Counted from the stretch's first letter, positions 1 through 8,527 are shown. The stretch: DNA of 64,000 bases from Bradyrhizobium sp. 164 (GCF_023073715.1 NZ_JADPKA010000029.1:248001-312000), one strand, 5' to 3'. Notes: generated by a model not told the origin, from the letters alone. Translations and numbers: made by a program.

Positions 1-1475
1 GCATCAGGATCGTCGGCAAACACCTTCGGTGCGTAGCTGACTGACGGGGAGGGGCTTACTTTCCTGCCCTGATCGCACACTTGGCCGAGCAGGCGGATGA
101 ACACCTCATCGGCCGCGCTCGCTCGTTTCTCGATGGCAGCTGCGCGCTCGGCGTCGGATCCACCATCATCCCGAACAAAGACGCCGTCCACCCACCTGAT
201 CGGGATCGTCGCCCCAAGACGCGCGTAATTTACCTTCTTGACTGTGATGGTGCGACGATCCTGGTCGGGCTCTTCGCCGTCGGCCCCCTTGGGACGCTCC
301 ACATAGAAGCGCGAGCGGACGGAGTTTGACCACCCTGTCGTGCCCGACGTCCCCGATCCGCTCGCCATGCCGGTGAGCGAAGGGTGAGCGAGGATGAGCG
401 TGGCCATGTCGAATTCCAACGAGAGACTGCGGAGCAGTCCGATAAAGGAACGCGCTTGAACCCGTTGAAGCTCGTCACCTCCGAACACGTCAGCGAGCGT
501 ATCGATGATCGTGAGTTTCGGTCTGAGGATAGCCAGTTCCCTTTTCAGCCGTTCAAACAACCGCGTCGGCTTCATGCCGCCTCGTTCGCCGTCGCGGACG
601 GCGAGCAGGGCGTCCTTGCCCGCAAGGGGGAGAATGTGGAGGGCGCCCAACTCCGAGATCTCAATCCCCTCGTATGCGCAAATGCACGCGAGCCTGCGAT
701 GAACCTCGTCCAACTCATCTTCTGCCGTCAGATACAGGGCCGGCCCTCGCTGTGTTCGTAGACCGAGCCAGGGTCGGTCCAACGAAACGCACGCTGCCAT
801 GTGGAGGGCTATCAGCGACTTGCCGACGGCGCCATCGCCGAAACCTAGCGTGACATTTCGATCAGGCACGAGATGCTCGACAACCGATCGCCTCGGTGGA
901 ACCTCCTTGCCGGCGAGATCGGCGGCCCGGACTAAACCCAATCTGGAGACTTCCGGTTCACTAGTGGATGTTTCAGGCGGCTCATTAATCATGTCGTGCT
1001 CAGCGTCAGCCGGCCCGTATTGCTGCCACACGTCGATCTCTGAATGAGGCTGTGCGTCGTCAGCCATCAGCGGCTCCTCGATCGAAGTCTCGTTGATTGG
1101 CGTGACTTCCGCCGGCATTAACTTCGCAAGACCGCGCGTGATCTTTTCGATTGTGGGTTCGTTTGATCGATCCGTGCCCCATAGGTCGAAGCGATCAGCA
1201 ACGTCGCGGACGAGAGCCATGACCGCCTCTGCGGTCATCTTGTGCTCGTCATATAGCGGCAGCAGGACGGCGGCGTTCGTCCAGAGAACATCGAGCCGGT
1301 CCTCGGGCGCGGCGCCCTGGAGAAGCTGCTCGAGCTGCGAAAGCTCGACTTGCTTCTCTTCGGACTGCGCCGCTCGCGCTTCTCGATGATCTGCTACTAC
1401 GGTTGCGACCGATCGGGAGACCGGTTCTTCGTCCGTCGGACGAACTGCACGCTTAACCTCGACTGCCAGCGTCAT
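1..1475 (-). CDS. RepA-like AAA family ATPase/helicase of integrated element (C-terminus outside window)
   Basis: The frame stays open from its ATG at 1475 to the left edge, giving 491 codons with no stop, so the C-terminus lies outside the window. A Walker A motif GDGAVGKS sits near residues 212-219, a Walker B-like stretch LTIIDT near 320, and LILAHPS near 360. This layout is that of the RecA-fold AAA_25/RepA ATPases of plasmids and integrative elements, which act as hexameric helicases in replication of the element. The first 190 residues are acidic, low in conserved motifs, and probably a linker. The start ATG overlaps the stop of the upstream DUF6074-like gene as ATGA, so translation is probably coupled. 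The protein is inferred to serve replication or maintenance of the excised element; that role is not shown by the sequence. Confidence 0.8.
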   Translation of the reverse strand, partial: MTLAVEVKRAVRPTDEEPVSRSVATVVADHREARAAQSEEKQVELSQLEQLLQGAAPEDRLDVLWTNAAVLLPLYDEHKMTAEAVMALVRDVADRFDLWGTDRSNEPTIEKITRGLAKLMPAEVTPINETSIEEPLMADDAQPHSEIDVWQQYGPADAEHDMINEPPETSTSEPEVSRLGLVRAADLAGKEVPPRRSVVEHLVPDRNVTLGFGDGAVGKSLIALHMAACVSLDRPWLGLRTQRGPALYLTAEDELDEVHRRLACICAYEGIEISELGALHILPLAGKDALLAVRDGERGGMKPTRLFERLKRELAILRPKLTIIDTLADVFGGDELQRVQARSFIGLLRSLSLEFDMATLILAHPSLTGMASGSGTSGTTGWSNSVRSRFYVERPKGADGEEPDQDRRTITVKKVNYARLGATIPIRWVDGVFVRDDGGSDAERAAAIEKRASAADEVFIRLLGQVCDQGRKVSPSPSVSYAPKVFADDPD

Positions 1476-1783
1476 TTCGCTTCTCGCTCGAGTTGATAAT
1501 GCTCCCCGTAAAGCGCTCGGCCGACGGCCTCGGCGAGTGCGTAGATCGCCTCGCACTCGCAATCGTCGCAATCGATGCCAAGGGTTCTCAGCTCGGCACA
1601 GACCTTCTCCAGCTCTCGCGTGAAGTATTTTTCCGCATCAATGTCCGACATCGCGCGCATTGCGCGCGCGTGTCTCTCGACAAGGTGACGGCGATGGCCG
1701 AACGGGAATACGACGACCTCTGTTTTCGTTGGGCGCGGCTCCGGTGAGCGCAGCTTGAGTGGAAACCTGATTATGTTGCCCAT
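1472..1783 (-). CDS. DUF6074-like small protein of integrated element
   Basis: This 103-aa protein has the hallmark of the rhizobial DUF6074 family as I recall it: a VVVFPFGHRR segment followed by a helical region around LVERHARAM, then a C-terminal helix ending in AEAVGRALY. Two Cys-rich positions (CDDCEC) lie near residue 75. Its function is unknown. I chose the ATG at 1783 because GAGGT lies 7 bases upstream; an in-frame ATG 57 bases further up lacks this. The gene ends with a 4-base ATGA overlap with the RepA-like ATPase. Small proteins of this family are common next to replication ATPases in rhizobial mobile elements, which is the only hint at a role. Confidence 0.6.
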   Translation of the reverse strand: MGNIIRFPLKLRSPEPRPTKTEVVVFPFGHRRHLVERHARAMRAMSDIDAEKYFTRELEKVCAELRTLGIDCDDCECEAIYALAEAVGRALYGEHYQLEREAK

Positions 1784-1933
1784 CCCACTGACCTCGAAGT
1801 TGGTGAAAGAGATGCGCCCCCAGGCAGTGAAGCTGAACACCTGGGGGCGCTGTGCCGCGAGCTGTGCGTCCGAGCTCGCGGCGGCTGCGCCTGCGCCGGA
1901 GACTGCCTCGGCGCGGCTGCAATTCTGCGTGGT

Positions 1934-2227
1934 TCAGCCTGGGACGACGCGGCAGGCGTCGCGGAAGGCGTCGAGGTCAGCTTCTTTGTAGAGAATGCGA
2001 CCGCCGATCCGAATATAGGCGGGACCGGTGCCGGCGCATCTCCACTTAGCCATCGTGCCCTCGGTCATGCCGATGTAGGCAGCCGCACTCTTCGGTTTGT
2101 GGTAGCCGGATGGAGCCGGCGTGCTGGCTTCGCGTGCGTGCTCGCGCCTCTTGCCAGTCGAGCCCTTGGGGCGCCCGCGCGTTCGTCGCGCGTCATTCTG
2201 GCCCGGGCCGTGGTTAATATGCTGCAT
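1934..2227 (-). CDS. AlpA/excisionase-like helix-turn-helix protein with N-terminal AT-hook-like motif
   Basis: The 97-aa product has a MerR/AlpA-type winged helix-turn-helix in its second half: KSAAAYIGMTEGTMAKW is the helix-turn-helix, followed by the wing IRIGGRILYKEADLDAF. Such proteins in integrated elements act as excisionases or as activators of the integrase. The N-terminal third is unusual in being strongly basic with RTRGRPKGS at about residues 15-23, resembling an AT-hook minor-groove binding motif. The ATG at 2227 has AGGA 8 bases upstream. It lies between the unknown 253-aa gene and the DUF6074-like gene, all on the same strand. The excisionase role is inferred from fold and position. 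Confidence 0.75.
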   Translation of the reverse strand: MQHINHGPGQNDARRTRGRPKGSTGKRREHAREASTPAPSGYHKPKSAAAYIGMTEGTMAKWRCAGTGPAYIRIGGRILYKEADLDAFRDACRVVPG

Positions 2228-2287
2228 GATGAGCTTCCTTCCGCCAACCCAACGAACCGTTGTTGATGCGGAAGAAAGTGAGGAAAA

Positions 2288-3049
2288 CTATTTGGCGGTT
2301 CTAGTCCCTGTTCGGGGCTGAAAGGCGAGCTTTAACAGGGACCAATCTTCGGCCGTCGCTTTGGTGAAGATCGCTTTGCCGAGACCACTACGGCCGGAAT
2401 ACTCATCCCAGCCCAACAAGGACCAGCCGGCATTTGCGAACTCCACGAAGGCACCGGTTCTCGCCGTAGGCGGCTGTCGTCCAAACAGGGTTTGCCACAA
2501 CGCCGCAAGGTTCTCGATGAAGAATTCGGTCAGCGGTTCGCGCTTGCCTATGTCGAGCTTATCCCAATGATCGGAAACGTAGTCGAGACCAGGGAAGGTG
2601 TGCTCGATCAGCTCGGCTGCTTCTTCCAGCTTCTCGAAGACAATCTCATCGCGCATCTGCTTCATCAAGAGCGTGGGATCGTACAACCGCCTTGCGTCAG
2701 TTTTAGCTCGGCCCCGCTGCACAATGGCGGCGAGCTCTTGCGCGTCCGCGCGTATCTGTCCGAGAAGCGCATGCTTCTTTGCAAGGCTTTTCCGGATGGT
2801 CTCTTTGTTGCTCGACCAGTAGCTTGCTCGCTCCCAAGCGGTGATGCCAGCGACGTAGACAGACCTTCTGACAAACGGCAGTTCGCCTTGGAGGCCAGAT
2901 TTTTTTAAGAGGGTGATCGCATTCGGAGACAGACCAAACCGCGCAATCTGCGCGGTCGCGATCTTGTCGAGTTCGGCGAATGAGTTCGACTTCGCCTCAA
3001 GACGCGCACGTCTCGGCAGTTCCGGGCAGGGCGGCAAACGCTTGCTCAT
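2288..3049 (-). CDS. Unknown 253-aa protein, translationally coupled to the integrase
   Basis: I do not recognise this family. The protein is soluble, mostly predicted helical, with no signal peptide or membrane segment. Its first 30 residues are basic and Pro-rich, the middle (about 80-150) is charged and helical, and the C-terminal part is richer in Trp and Phe (for example WSLLGWDEYSGRSGLG near 205). No catalytic motif is obvious. The start ATG at 3049 overlaps the integrase stop as ATGA, so the two genes are almost certainly co-translated. That coupling suggests either a helper of integration or excision, or cargo carried with the integrase. No assignment is made between these. Confidence 0.8.
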   Translation of the reverse strand: MSKRLPPCPELPRRARLEAKSNSFAELDKIATAQIARFGLSPNAITLLKKSGLQGELPFVRRSVYVAGITAWERASYWSSNKETIRKSLAKKHALLGQIRADAQELAAIVQRGRAKTDARRLYDPTLLMKQMRDEIVFEKLEEAAELIEHTFPGLDYVSDHWDKLDIGKREPLTEFFIENLAALWQTLFGRQPPTARTGAFVEFANAGWSLLGWDEYSGRSGLGKAIFTKATAEDWSLLKLAFQPRTGTRTAK

Positions 3050-4374
3050 TTACGGCGCCCTATTGACCGCACATCGGCGGCGGGGCGAGGTGGCTCGCCC
3101 ATAGCAGCCGCGATTTCGATTGCGATCCGCTCCGACGCTCGGCGGAGCGGGTCATTGTCGAGGTGCGCGTACTTGGCAGTCGTGTCCGGATGGCGGTGAC
3201 CGAGCAGCCGACCGATGATCGGAAGTCCTAGATTGGCGCCAGCGCCAACGCTGGCATGGGTGTGGCGGAGATCGTGAATGCGAAGGCCGCCTAGCGCGGC
3301 GCGCTTCACGAGCGCGCCCCACGGTCGCTGCAGGTCAGCGCGGGGCTGCTCATCCTTTGCGCCGGCCGACTGTCCAGCGATCACGTATTTCCCGATGCGG
3401 GGAAGGTCGGTCAGGATTTGCAGAGCCGGCGCGTTCAGTATGATAGGTTTGCGGCCGGTCTTGCTGTCATCGAGGAAGAGTAGTCCGCGCTCGAGATCGA
3501 CGTTTCGCCACTCAAGGTGCAGGATCTCCCGAAGTCGCGCGCCAGTGAAGATGAGCAGGCGAATAGCGGCGGCGGCGAACTGGTCGATCTTCGTGAACCT
3601 GTTCTCGGGCTTCCGGGCGTGCTTGGACTTCTTCGTGTCGTCGACAAGGTGAGGCAGGCCCGTCGTTTCGGCCTCCCGGAGCGCGTCTCCCAACCGAGAC
3701 AGCTCCTCCGAGGTAAGGTATCGCTCGCGCCCTTCTTCGCGAAATAGGTCAATCCCCTTGGCAGGGTTGTCCATGCGAATTTTTTGGTCGGTGATCGCCC
3801 AAGAGAAGAAGCCCGAGAGAACCTTGATCAGGCGGTTCGCAGTCACCGGCTTCTCCACACCGACATCGCGATGCAGCTTCACCACGTCTGCATCCGTGAC
3901 GTCCTGAACGCGCTTGGAGCCCAACGCGGGAAGAATGTGCACCCGGAAATACAGATCATAAAGCGCTAGGGTCGATGCCTTGCGATCGACCTTCGTTTCG
4001 GGCTTGAGGAAGATCTTCGACAGCTCGCCCACCGTGGGGGCCGCGCGGGCGCTCTGCCTATCCTTTGCCGGGTCGGCGCCCAAGCGCGCGGCAGCCAGGA
4101 GGTCTTTCGCAGCGCCGCGCGCTTTCTCGGCGGTTAGGGTGGCGAGTGGTCCCAGTGTCATCCGACGCGACGGAGCGCGCCGGCCACCACCGCCGGCGCG
4201 GTATTCGATGATCCACGCTTTCGCGCCATTGGGCGTCACTCTAAGCCCGAACCCGGGGAGATCAGCGTCCCATTCGATAAACGTGATCGCCCGCGGCGCG
4301 AGCTCGGCCGCGACCGTCTTGGTGAGTTTCGAAGTCCCCACAGCTGCCTCCGCCAGAGCCCGTGTCGGCACCAT
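3046..4374 (-). CDS. Tyrosine site-specific recombinase (phage/island integrase)
   Basis: The 442-aa protein has the layout of P4-type island integrases: an N-terminal DUF4102-like DNA-binding region (DADLPGFGLRVTPNGAKAW, about residues 36-54), a SAM-like core-binding domain around 115-205, and a catalytic domain from about 220. Catalytic residues are visible: Arg in GARLREIL near 285, HDLRHTHAS near 375, and LGHRHPDTTAKYAHL with the nucleophilic Tyr near 405. The first ATG (4374) gives the family length. It begins about 150 bases from the tRNA-like attachment site at 4523-4567 and is transcribed away from it, the normal arrangement. The gene mediates integration and excision of the element that extends leftward past the window edge. 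Confidence 0.95.
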   Translation of the reverse strand: MVPTRALAEAAVGTSKLTKTVAAELAPRAITFIEWDADLPGFGLRVTPNGAKAWIIEYRAGGGGRRAPSRRMTLGPLATLTAEKARGAAKDLLAAARLGADPAKDRQSARAAPTVGELSKIFLKPETKVDRKASTLALYDLYFRVHILPALGSKRVQDVTDADVVKLHRDVGVEKPVTANRLIKVLSGFFSWAITDQKIRMDNPAKGIDLFREEGRERYLTSEELSRLGDALREAETTGLPHLVDDTKKSKHARKPENRFTKIDQFAAAAIRLLIFTGARLREILHLEWRNVDLERGLLFLDDSKTGRKPIILNAPALQILTDLPRIGKYVIAGQSAGAKDEQPRADLQRPWGALVKRAALGGLRIHDLRHTHASVGAGANLGLPIIGRLLGHRHPDTTAKYAHLDNDPLRRASERIAIEIAAAMGEPPRPAADVRSIGRRK

Positions 4375-4522
4375 GTAGGCACGGCGCGGGGAAAGTCCGG
4401 GAAAAGTCAGCTACTCCGATACAAGATTTTTGGCCGAAAAACAACGAAATATCAGATATTTGAGCTATTTTTTGGAATTTCTGTGCAAAGACGAGAAACG
4501 CCGGAAAATGCTTAAATTCAAT

Positions 4523-4567
4523 CTGGGAGACTAGGGGTCGGAGGTTCAAATCCTCTCGCTCCGACCA
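4523..4567 (+). other. Attachment site: 3' fragment of a tRNA gene (probably tRNA-Pro)
   Basis: The stretch contains a full T-arm (GGAGGTTCAAATCCTCT), the acceptor 3' strand CGCTCCG and A-CCA, preceded by ACTAGGGGTC, which fits an anticodon-stem 3' half and variable loop of tRNA-Pro. The matching 5' acceptor strand (CGGAGCG) and D-arm are absent upstream, so this is not a complete tRNA gene. The integrase gene lies next to it. The simplest reading is that the element inserted in a tRNA gene and this is the duplicated 3' end; the intact tRNA should be at the other end of the element, outside the window. The Pro identity is inferred from the variable loop and acceptor. Confidence 0.75.
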
Positions 4568-4928
4568 TTTTTCTCAACTCATCTGTCGGGCGGATTGACC
4601 GTCGGCGTGGAGCCTGCTCCCGGCCGTCACGGATGCGTGGCGACAAGTAATGGGTGGCCCCTTCGGTGGTCGGGAAACAATAACGCCGAAAACAACCCCA
4701 TGCACAGTAGCGATCTCATTGGAGAATAACGGTTTTCCGAAGCGGTTTGACAGCGGTGGAGAAGAGGCTGCTGAGGCACTTAAGTAGAGGATCGGGGGTG
4801 ATCGCATTTGCACCATTCGGCGCTGCCGTCGGCCCGCAGAGTAAATGGTATACTGACGAGAACAATGGCGCAGTAGCGTCGGAGTTCTTTTGATTGCAGG
4901 CAATTTCGCTTCGACGCCGGTTGTATGT
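4568..4928. other. Non-coding stretch right of the element
   Basis: I see no supported gene or RNA in these 361 bases. Open frames here only mirror the downstream gene in other frames and lack start signals. Confidence 0.5.
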
Positions 4929-5459
4929 TCACAACACCTCTGCACGAATCTGAGCCACGCCACGATCCGTAATCCCCAAGCTGCGCGCAGCAGCCAGCGA
5001 AAGGTCGAGGACGCGACTGCGGACGAACGGACCGCGGTCATTGACTGTCACGATGACGCTTCGGCTGCCGTGAGTGACGCGCAACTTGGTGCCGAAGGGC
5101 AGGTGGCGGTGCGCCGCTGTTAGCCGATTACGATCAAACGATGAACCGCTTGCTGTCTTGCCTTTGGGATAAGAATAGTAGGAGGCTTTGCCGGAAATGA
5201 CTCGATGAGAAGATTGGGCTCCTAAACTATCTTTCGAGGGCTCTTCCGGAGTCAGAGGTTGCGCTTGCTGTGGGGTCGAAGGTTGCGATTGCGTTTCGTC
5301 CTTCTTTGTCTGGTCGAGCCCTTCAGGAGCTGGCTCCGCGTGAGCTTTTGGAATGATGGACCACCTATCATCGAAGCTTTGCGCGACAGCAGGAGTCGAG
5401 CAGATCGTCATCCAAGCTGGGATTGTCGCAATCGCGATCATTCTACAAAGAACTTGCAT
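4929..5459 (-). CDS. rlpA: RlpA-type septal/peptidoglycan-binding lytic transglycosylase
   Basis: The 176-aa product starts with a hydrophobic segment ending in AVAQS, a likely signal peptide, followed by a Pro/Gln-rich linker to about residue 85. The C-terminal 90 residues form a double-psi beta-barrel domain of the RlpA family: GKASYYS, KTASGSSFD, HRHLPFGTKLRVT and TVNDRGPFV, with the Asp of NDRGPF matching the catalytic acid. RlpA proteins act in the periplasm on peptidoglycan lacking stem peptides. No SPOR domain is present, as in many rhizobial paralogs. The start at 5459 puts the signal peptide at the N-terminus; an upstream in-frame start at 5525 would bury it. Several RlpA paralogs are usual per genome, so the cellular role is uncertain. 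Confidence 0.85.
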   Translation of the reverse strand: MQVLCRMIAIATIPAWMTICSTPAVAQSFDDRWSIIPKAHAEPAPEGLDQTKKDETQSQPSTPQQAQPLTPEEPSKDSLGAQSSHRVISGKASYYSYPKGKTASGSSFDRNRLTAAHRHLPFGTKLRVTHGSRSVIVTVNDRGPFVRSRVLDLSLAAARSLGITDRGVAQIRAEVL

Positions 5460-5833
5460 GGTCGGCCTCACGCATAAAACTGATGGACAATGCAAACTCA
5501 TCGGCCTGTGTTCCTGCACCCGCATTCTCGTGCAGACAAAGGTGAATGCATACCGCTGGTTCGATGCCTAGTTCCGAGAGTACTAAGGGCAGCGCAGCAA
5601 GCACTTGTTTCGCTGCGGCGCATCACGCCGTAGATCTGCAACCCAAAGACACGAAATTGCCGCGTGCAGCAGCCGCTACTTGGCTTCTACTTCGATAGTA
5701 CAGTCCTTCGATCTCCAAACTGCTCGGGCTTCGCAATTTGTGTTAGCTGCCACAACGCCCAGTCAGACAAGGTAGAGACCCAACCTTCGGGGCTTGTCGA
5801 TGCTCTCGCAATGAGCGCTCGCAATATCGACTG
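5460..5833. other. Non-coding stretch upstream of rlpA
   Basis: No supported gene or RNA is seen. The region between the rlpA start and the decayed TetR gene probably holds the rlpA promoter on the minus strand, but no clear hexamers were found. Confidence 0.4.
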
Positions 5834-6160
5834 CTAAGCGGTTGCTCGCAAATACCCCACCACCATCCGCGTCGTCTCGTCCGCCAGCGTCCTCACCATT
5901 TTCTCTGGCAGCATCTCGGCCTGGTTCAGCACTGTGTTGTGTGCGACCGCTTCGATCGCGCTGACGCAGATGAACGTCGCAAGGCCCGGAGCGATCTTGC
6001 GCATCTCCTTGCGGTGGCTTTCGAGATAGGCGCGCACGAGAACGTGGACAATCGCGGTTGAAGGCTTCGAGGTCCCTCAGCTGGCCGGTGCGTGGGATCT
6101 GCTCGGCGAGGACGCGGTGCAGGTTCGGGTCGATACGGTGGCTTCGATTGCCTCATGCAT
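5834..6160 (-). pseudogene. Decayed TetR-family transcriptional regulator (C-terminal remnant)
   Basis: The 3' part (5834-6037) encodes a typical TetR C-terminal ligand-domain end, from RAYLESHRKEMRKIAPG to a final helix VVGYLRATA. The adjoining upstream segment continues the same kind of protein in another frame: DPNLHRVLAEQIPRTGQLRDLEAFN is readable between about 6045 and 6125, and a further shift is needed to join EAIEATV upstream. No N-terminal helix-turn-helix is found on the left or right. The gene has therefore lost its DNA-binding half and carries at least two frameshifts. It may be the debris of an old rearrangement near the island. Confidence 0.75.
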
Positions 6161-6278
6161 GGAACTACCATTTAGCTCCTTGCGAAATGCTCCGGCACAT
6201 TTGGCGCGCGGGCCGCAGCGATGTTTCGCTGCGGCCATCCTCGTCAAGGCTCGGGTCAATCGGCGACCCTCTCAACTC

Positions 6279-6485
6279 TCATTGCGCACGTGACTTCTTC
6301 GTCGAAGTCGGCGGCTTTGCTGCGCCGCCGCTGCTCGGATTGTCATAGTGTGCCGAGTTACGTCCCCCTCCCGGCTTGCCATCCATTTTGCCCGCGGATA
6401 CTGGCGATGTCATGAAACCCGCGGCGACTACAACACATCCGAAGGCAAGGATCGTAAACAGGGCAACAGCTCTTACTATTGACAT
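6279..6485 (-). CDS. Small secreted or membrane-anchored protein, unknown function
   Basis: The 68-aa product has an N-terminal hydrophobic stretch (AVALFTILAFGCVVVAAGF, residues 6-24) that is a signal peptide or anchor, followed by a Gly, Ser and Lys-rich tail with no conserved domain that I recognise. The ATG at 6485 is preceded by GGAG with 6 bases spacing, which supports this start over an upstream in-frame ATG. It stands alone on the minus strand. Confidence 0.6.
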   Translation of the reverse strand: MSIVRAVALFTILAFGCVVVAAGFMTSPVSAGKMDGKPGGGRNSAHYDNPSSGGAAKPPTSTKKSRAQ

Positions 6486-6795
6486 TGATTTCTCCGATCC
6501 AAAATATCGCCACGACAAACGTGGCTTCGGCAGCCTACTCCAGGCCTATTACACTGGCGAGCGTATCTTGAGCCGGATCGATTACGTTCGTAGCCAGAGC
6601 GTGCGAGGACTCAGCCGTCGGCCTGCTGCGATTGGTTGTTGCTGACCGCAGCGGTCGCTTTTGCCAGTCACGGTCAGCATCTCGCTGACTTTCCCACGTA
6701 GCAAACTCGTTTGAATTCTTCGTAGGAGCTCGGCGCTAACAGTTCGTGCGGTGTGCGCCTCCGGGGCGTTTCCTCGACGTCGTAGTTCTACGGGC

Positions 6796-7035
6796 CTAGG
6801 CGTGGCCCTTGATCTCGTAGTGACCAGGCACGCATTTGTAGCGCTCGAGGCGCCAGTTGGCGCGATAGATGGGATGCTCGCCCATCCATTTCGCGAGCGG
6901 GGCCTGTGCGCCGATCGCGCATTGCATCATCGACATCTCGGGCGTCATGTTGCTGTCGGTCACGATTTCCTCGACGCAACTGCTTGAGCTGGCTGCGCTT
7001 AGCCGGCAGAGCACGGCAACGACGGTCACGAACAT
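6796..7035 (-). CDS. Small cysteine-containing exported protein, unknown function
   Basis: The 79-aa product begins with a short hydrophobic segment (MFVTVVAVLCRLSAASS) that looks like a signal peptide. The mature part has spaced Cys residues (CVEEIV, MQCAIG, YKCVPG) and ends in a basic, aromatic region. GAGGTGACAGGA immediately precedes the ATG at 7035, which fixes the start. The spacing of Cys residues would allow disulfides outside the cytoplasm. I do not know the family. Confidence 0.6.
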   Translation of the reverse strand: MFVTVVAVLCRLSAASSSSCVEEIVTDSNMTPEMSMMQCAIGAQAPLAKWMGEHPIYRANWRLERYKCVPGHYEIKGHA

Positions 7036-7555
7036 TCCTGTCACCTCATCGGTTATTTCTGACCACGAAGAGGATGCAAGCGGAGTGCCAGAGCCTGTGA
7101 ATCGCAAGAAATACGCTGGCCTGGGCCGGACTTGCCCCAGCGTATGGAATCGATTTGACGATTCGGATTGTAAAAAAATTCCCGCTAACACGAAGCCGGA
7201 CAAATACGGGGTCAGCCTCAGCGACGGGCGGATTGTGGGCTATCGCATACGGTTTTGAGCAGTCTTGCGCGTCGTCCTTGAGACGACCACTTCACGCGGT
7301 CTGCTCAGGATGAGGCTAACGGCATTGGTGCTCGCTCAAGCTGCTGCCGCGCACCGCTCCTCATCTCGACCGCGGTGACCTCGACGAGGCTGCCGATGCC
7401 TTCATGTGAATAGTCCGCGGCCCGAAATCACCGGCGTCGAATGATCGCGCCGATGCGCTTTTACCTGCCGAGCGACGCTGCTACATTTTACGCGGCGCCC
7501 CGCAGCGCGGGCAGCTCTGAAGAAACATACCGACAAGGGGAGGGACCGAAGTCCC
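7036..7555. other. Long intergenic region holding one dispersed repeat
   Basis: No supported gene is seen in these 520 bases. The repeat at 7271-7334 occupies part of it, and the 3' end carries the leader of the downstream SDR gene. Short open frames here have no ribosome binding site. Confidence 0.4.
7271..7334. repeat. Dispersed intergenic repeat, copy 1
   Basis: The block CGTCCTTGAGACG through CTCAGGATGAGGCTAA and GGTGCTCG closely matches the block at 17591-17655, including the order of all three segments. Both copies lie in non-coding DNA between genes. It resembles a common Bradyrhizobium intergenic repeat. Confidence 0.7.
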
Positions 7556-8527
7556 ATGAAGGATTTTGCAGGAAAGATCGCAGTCATCACCGGCGGAGGC
7601 ACGGGAATGGGGCGCGAGCTCGCACGGCAGCTCGTGGCCGAGGGCTGCAACGTTGCGATGTGCGACGTCTCGGAAGCCGCGATGGCCGAGACCAAGCGGC
7701 TCTGCGAGGTCGAGAAGCTGCCGCAAGGCCTGCGCGTCACGACGCATGTCGCCGATGTCGCGATCGAGGACCATCTGAAGCGTTTTCGCGACGAGCTCGC
7801 CGAGCAGCAGAAGACGGACAGGATCCATTTGTTGTTCAACAATGCCGGCATCGGCGGCGGCGGCAGTCTGTTCACCAACACGCGCGAGCAGTGGGAGCGC
7901 ACGTTCAACATCTGCTGGGGCGGCGTCTATCTCGGCGTGCGCACCTTCCTGCCGATGCTGGTCGCCGCGGACGAGGCGCACATCGTCAACACCGCGAGCG
8001 TCAACGGCTTCTGGGCCTCGATCGGCATGAACCAGGCGCACACCGCCTACAGCTCGGCGAAGTTCGCGGTGAAGGGATTTACCGAAGCGCTGATCAACGA
8101 CCTCCGCCTGCACGCGCCGCACGTCAAATGCTCGGTGGTGATGCCCGGTCACATCGGCACCTCGATCGTCTCCAATTCGCGCAAGGTGCAGAGCAGTGAC
8201 GGCTCGGACCGGCTCAATGCCGACGAGGTCGCGCTGACCCGCAAGCGCATGATCGCGGCCGGCGTGCCAGATGCCGACAAAATGACTGAGGAGGACATCC
8301 AGGCGGCGTTTGCCGAGCGCGCCCGCAGCTTCCTGGAGGATGCGCCGACGACGGCGGCCGAGGCCGCGAAGACCATTCTCGACGGGGTCAAGGCGGAGCG
8401 ATGGCGCATTCTCGTCGGCGAGGACGCCAAGCGCCTGGACGAGCGCGTGCGCGCCGCGCCGGAGCAGGCCTACGACCGCGCCTTCTTCGAAAGTTTTACG
8501 CAGGAGGTCGGCTGGCGGCTCGGTTGA
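7556..8527 (+). CDS. Short-chain dehydrogenase/reductase (SDR family)
   Basis: The 323-aa protein is a classical SDR with a longer C-terminus than the usual 250 residues. It has the Rossmann cofactor motif TGGGTGMG near residues 12-19, NNAG near 97, a catalytic Ser in NTASVNG near 155, and the YSSAK motif near 172-176. A conserved CDVSEAA at the second beta strand is compatible with NAD or NADP. The substrate cannot be told. GGGGAGG is present but lies about 12 bases upstream of the ATG, and the gap contains a 5-bp hairpin that ends at the start codon. The gene is alone on its strand; the C-terminal 60 residues may act in oligomerisation or substrate choice. Confidence 0.9.
   Translation: MKDFAGKIAVITGGGTGMGRELARQLVAEGCNVAMCDVSEAAMAETKRLCEVEKLPQGLRVTTHVADVAIEDHLKRFRDELAEQQKTDRIHLLFNNAGIGGGGSLFTNTREQWERTFNICWGGVYLGVRTFLPMLVAADEAHIVNTASVNGFWASIGMNQAHTAYSSAKFAVKGFTEALINDLRLHAPHVKCSVVMPGHIGTSIVSNSRKVQSSDGSDRLNADEVALTRKRMIAAGVPDADKMTEEDIQAAFAERARSFLEDAPTTAAEAAKTILDGVKAERWRILVGEDAKRLDERVRAAPEQAYDRAFFESFTQEVGWRLG

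Noticed and set aside
4490..4567. A complete tRNA gene at the island edge
   Set aside because: The 5' acceptor strand and D-arm are missing, so only the 3' half of the tRNA is present.
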